A stretch of DNA of 64,000 nucleotides from [Bacillus] selenitireducens MLS10 (GTDB taxonomy: Bacteria > Bacillota > Bacilli > Bacillales > Salisediminibacteriaceae). Each line of letters begins with the position of its first letter. Position 1 is the stretch's first letter. The stretch spans positions 1,570,384-1,634,383 of the forward strand of contig NC_014219.1 of assembly GCF_000093085.1 (NCBI RefSeq), given 5' to 3'. The position numbers were made by a program, and so were the translations under genes. The notes under the pieces are model-generated. The model ran no database searches, was not told the origin of the DNA, and worked only from the letters and a program-made list of their open reading frames with translations. Shown here one piece after another: positions 63,132 to 64,000 of this stretch.

Positions 63132-64000
63132 ATGGGAAAGTTGAGAATGACGGATGTTGAAGAGATGCTTAAGAGGAGGCGCGTGGCAGGGATCAGCTAT
63201 GATCTTTCCCGGATGGAGGCGCTGATGAAGGCGATGGATCATCCGGAGAGACGGATCAGGGTCGTGCACATCGCCGGGACGAACGGCAAAGGTTCTGTGG
63301 CGGCGTTTACCGGACGCATTCTTGAATATGCAGGGCTTGTGACGGGCAGTTTTCAATCGCCCGTGTTCGGCCCTGTTCATCATCACGTTTTAATCGGCGA
63401 TCAGCCTCTGGATGAAGGGGTGTTTCTGAAGGCGGTGGAGGATTATGAAGCCCTCGTGCAATCGGCAGAATCCCATTGCGATTTCGGCATGATCAGTGAG
63501 TTTGAATGGCTGACGGGCCTGGCCTTCTATGTCTTTGATACGGTTTGTCCGGTGGATGTGGCCATCGTGGAGGCAGGCATGGGCGGTCGGCTTGACTCAA
63601 CCAACGTCATGCCCGCGCCCCTTGTGACAGTGATTACGAATGTTGGCTACGATCACCAGGCGTTTCTCGGTGATACCCTCGAGGCGATTGCAACGGAGAA
63701 GGCAGGGATTATAAAAGCGGGTGTCCCGTGTGTCACGTCGGCCGCGGAACCGGCGCTATCGTTCATGAGGGGCCGGGGCAACGAAACAGGATCCTGCATC
63801 ATCACCGTCGGAGAGCCTGAGGTGCCGCTCTCTCTTACGATGAAGGGCGCTCACCAGCAGGTGAATGCCGCCGTTTCGATGAAGGCGGCGGCAATTGCCC
63901 TTGAAGCATTCGGCATGTCCATGGCGGACAGTGTGATGCAGGCAGCGATCAGGGATCTTCAGGTTCCGGGCCGGTTTGAAGAAGTCCGGTACGAGCCGGC
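63132..64000 (+). CDS. folC: Folylpolyglutamate/dihydrofolate synthase, N-terminal part
   Basis: 289 codons are visible; the gene runs off the window. MurC-F-like ligase family: P-loop HIAGTNGKGSVAAFTGRIL, the folate-binding GSFQSPVFGPVHHH region (family S-P-H), VAIVEAGMGGRLDSTNVM, and TVITNVGYDHQAFLGDTLEAIATEKAGIIK. It adds glutamate to folates (and perhaps makes dihydrofolate). ATG 63132 follows GGAGGG at a 6-nt spacing. In B. subtilis valS-folC come after hemL-spoVID-ysxE; here valS is not in the interval. The central loop is His-rich (PVHHHVLIG). Confidence 0.93.
   Translation, partial: MGKLRMTDVEEMLKRRRVAGISYDLSRMEALMKAMDHPERRIRVVHIAGTNGKGSVAAFTGRILEYAGLVTGSFQSPVFGPVHHHVLIGDQPLDEGVFLKAVEDYEALVQSAESHCDFGMISEFEWLTGLAFYVFDTVCPVDVAIVEAGMGGRLDSTNVMPAPLVTVITNVGYDHQAFLGDTLEAIATEKAGIIKAGVPCVTSAAEPALSFMRGRGNETGSCIITVGEPEVPLSLTMKGAHQQVNAAVSMKAAAIALEAFGMSMADSVMQAAIRDLQVPGRFEEVRYEP

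Noticed and set aside
1..64000. CRISPR arrays, insertion sequences, prophage or rRNA operons
   Set aside because: No regularly spaced repeats, transposase genes, phage structural genes or rRNA sequences were seen.

Overview
The window is a low-to-mid GC Gram-positive chromosome segment, clearly from the Bacillales. Gene order follows the Bacillus subtilis blocks rpmI-rplT-ysdAB-ysdC, ysgA-pheST-rnhC-zapA-cvpA-polX-mutS2-yshE-lcfA-fadR-fadB-etfBA-trxA-uvrC-lysC-yslB-sdhCAB-ysmA, ysmB-racE-rph-rdgB-ysnB, ysoA-tig-clpX-lonA-engB-hemAXCDBL and folC. Many proteins are unusually rich in Asp and Glu. That, an orphan glycine-betaine-type binding lipoprotein and a Ktr/Trk potassium porter suggest a salt-adapted, perhaps haloalkaliphilic, member of the Bacillaceae (inference). 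Sporulation genes that normally sit inside these blocks (sspI, gerE, gerM, lonB, spoVID) are all missing, which points to a non-sporulating lineage.

Layout. 1-4.1 kb: ribosomal proteins L35 (partial) and L20, small membrane proteins, a dimeric dUTPase and an M42 aminopeptidase. 4.2-6.5 kb: an unknown membrane protein, the OpuAC-like lipoprotein and an rRNA methyltransferase. 6.5-10.4 kb: a Phe T-box leader and pheST. 10.4-18 kb: DNA repair and division genes (rnhC on the minus strand, zapA, cvpA, polX, mutS2) and small membrane proteins. 18-25 kb: fatty-acid beta-oxidation genes with two tandem lcfA paralogues, fadR, fadB and etfBA; CcpA (cre) and FadR operators are readable in the sequence. 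25-31 kb: trxA, uvrC, a two-product lysC, yslB and ktrB. 31.5-35.4 kb: succinate dehydrogenase and a thioesterase with a FadR-like box. 35.4-38.6 kb: glcT, a RAT antiterminator/terminator and ptsHI. 38.7-42.2 kb: ysmB, racE, rph, rdgB, ysnB and tRNA-Arg(TCT). 42.5-49.6 kb: ysoA, tig, clpX, lonA and engB (protein quality control). 49.8-56.2 kb: the complete C5 haem pathway from glutamyl-tRNA to uroporphyrinogen III, with a PerR-like box. 56.2-61.1 kb: a membrane-anchored hydrolase, an FmdB zinc ribbon and a compact liaIHFSR envelope-stress operon. 61.1-63 kb: a minus-strand pair of RimK-type ATP-grasp ligases of unknown product. 63.1 kb to the end: folC, cut by the window edge.

The genes fit together as housekeeping plus central metabolism. 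CcpA and FadR gate fatty-acid oxidation, whose electrons leave through EtfAB and whose acetyl-CoA feeds the TCA cycle with SdhCAB. GlcT appears to gate the general PTS proteins directly. No CRISPR array, insertion sequence or prophage was seen. The least explained locus is the overlapping ATP-grasp gene pair; the most informative regulatory signals are the duplicated lcfA promoters, the RAT in front of ptsH, and the FadR-like box in front of the thioesterase gene.
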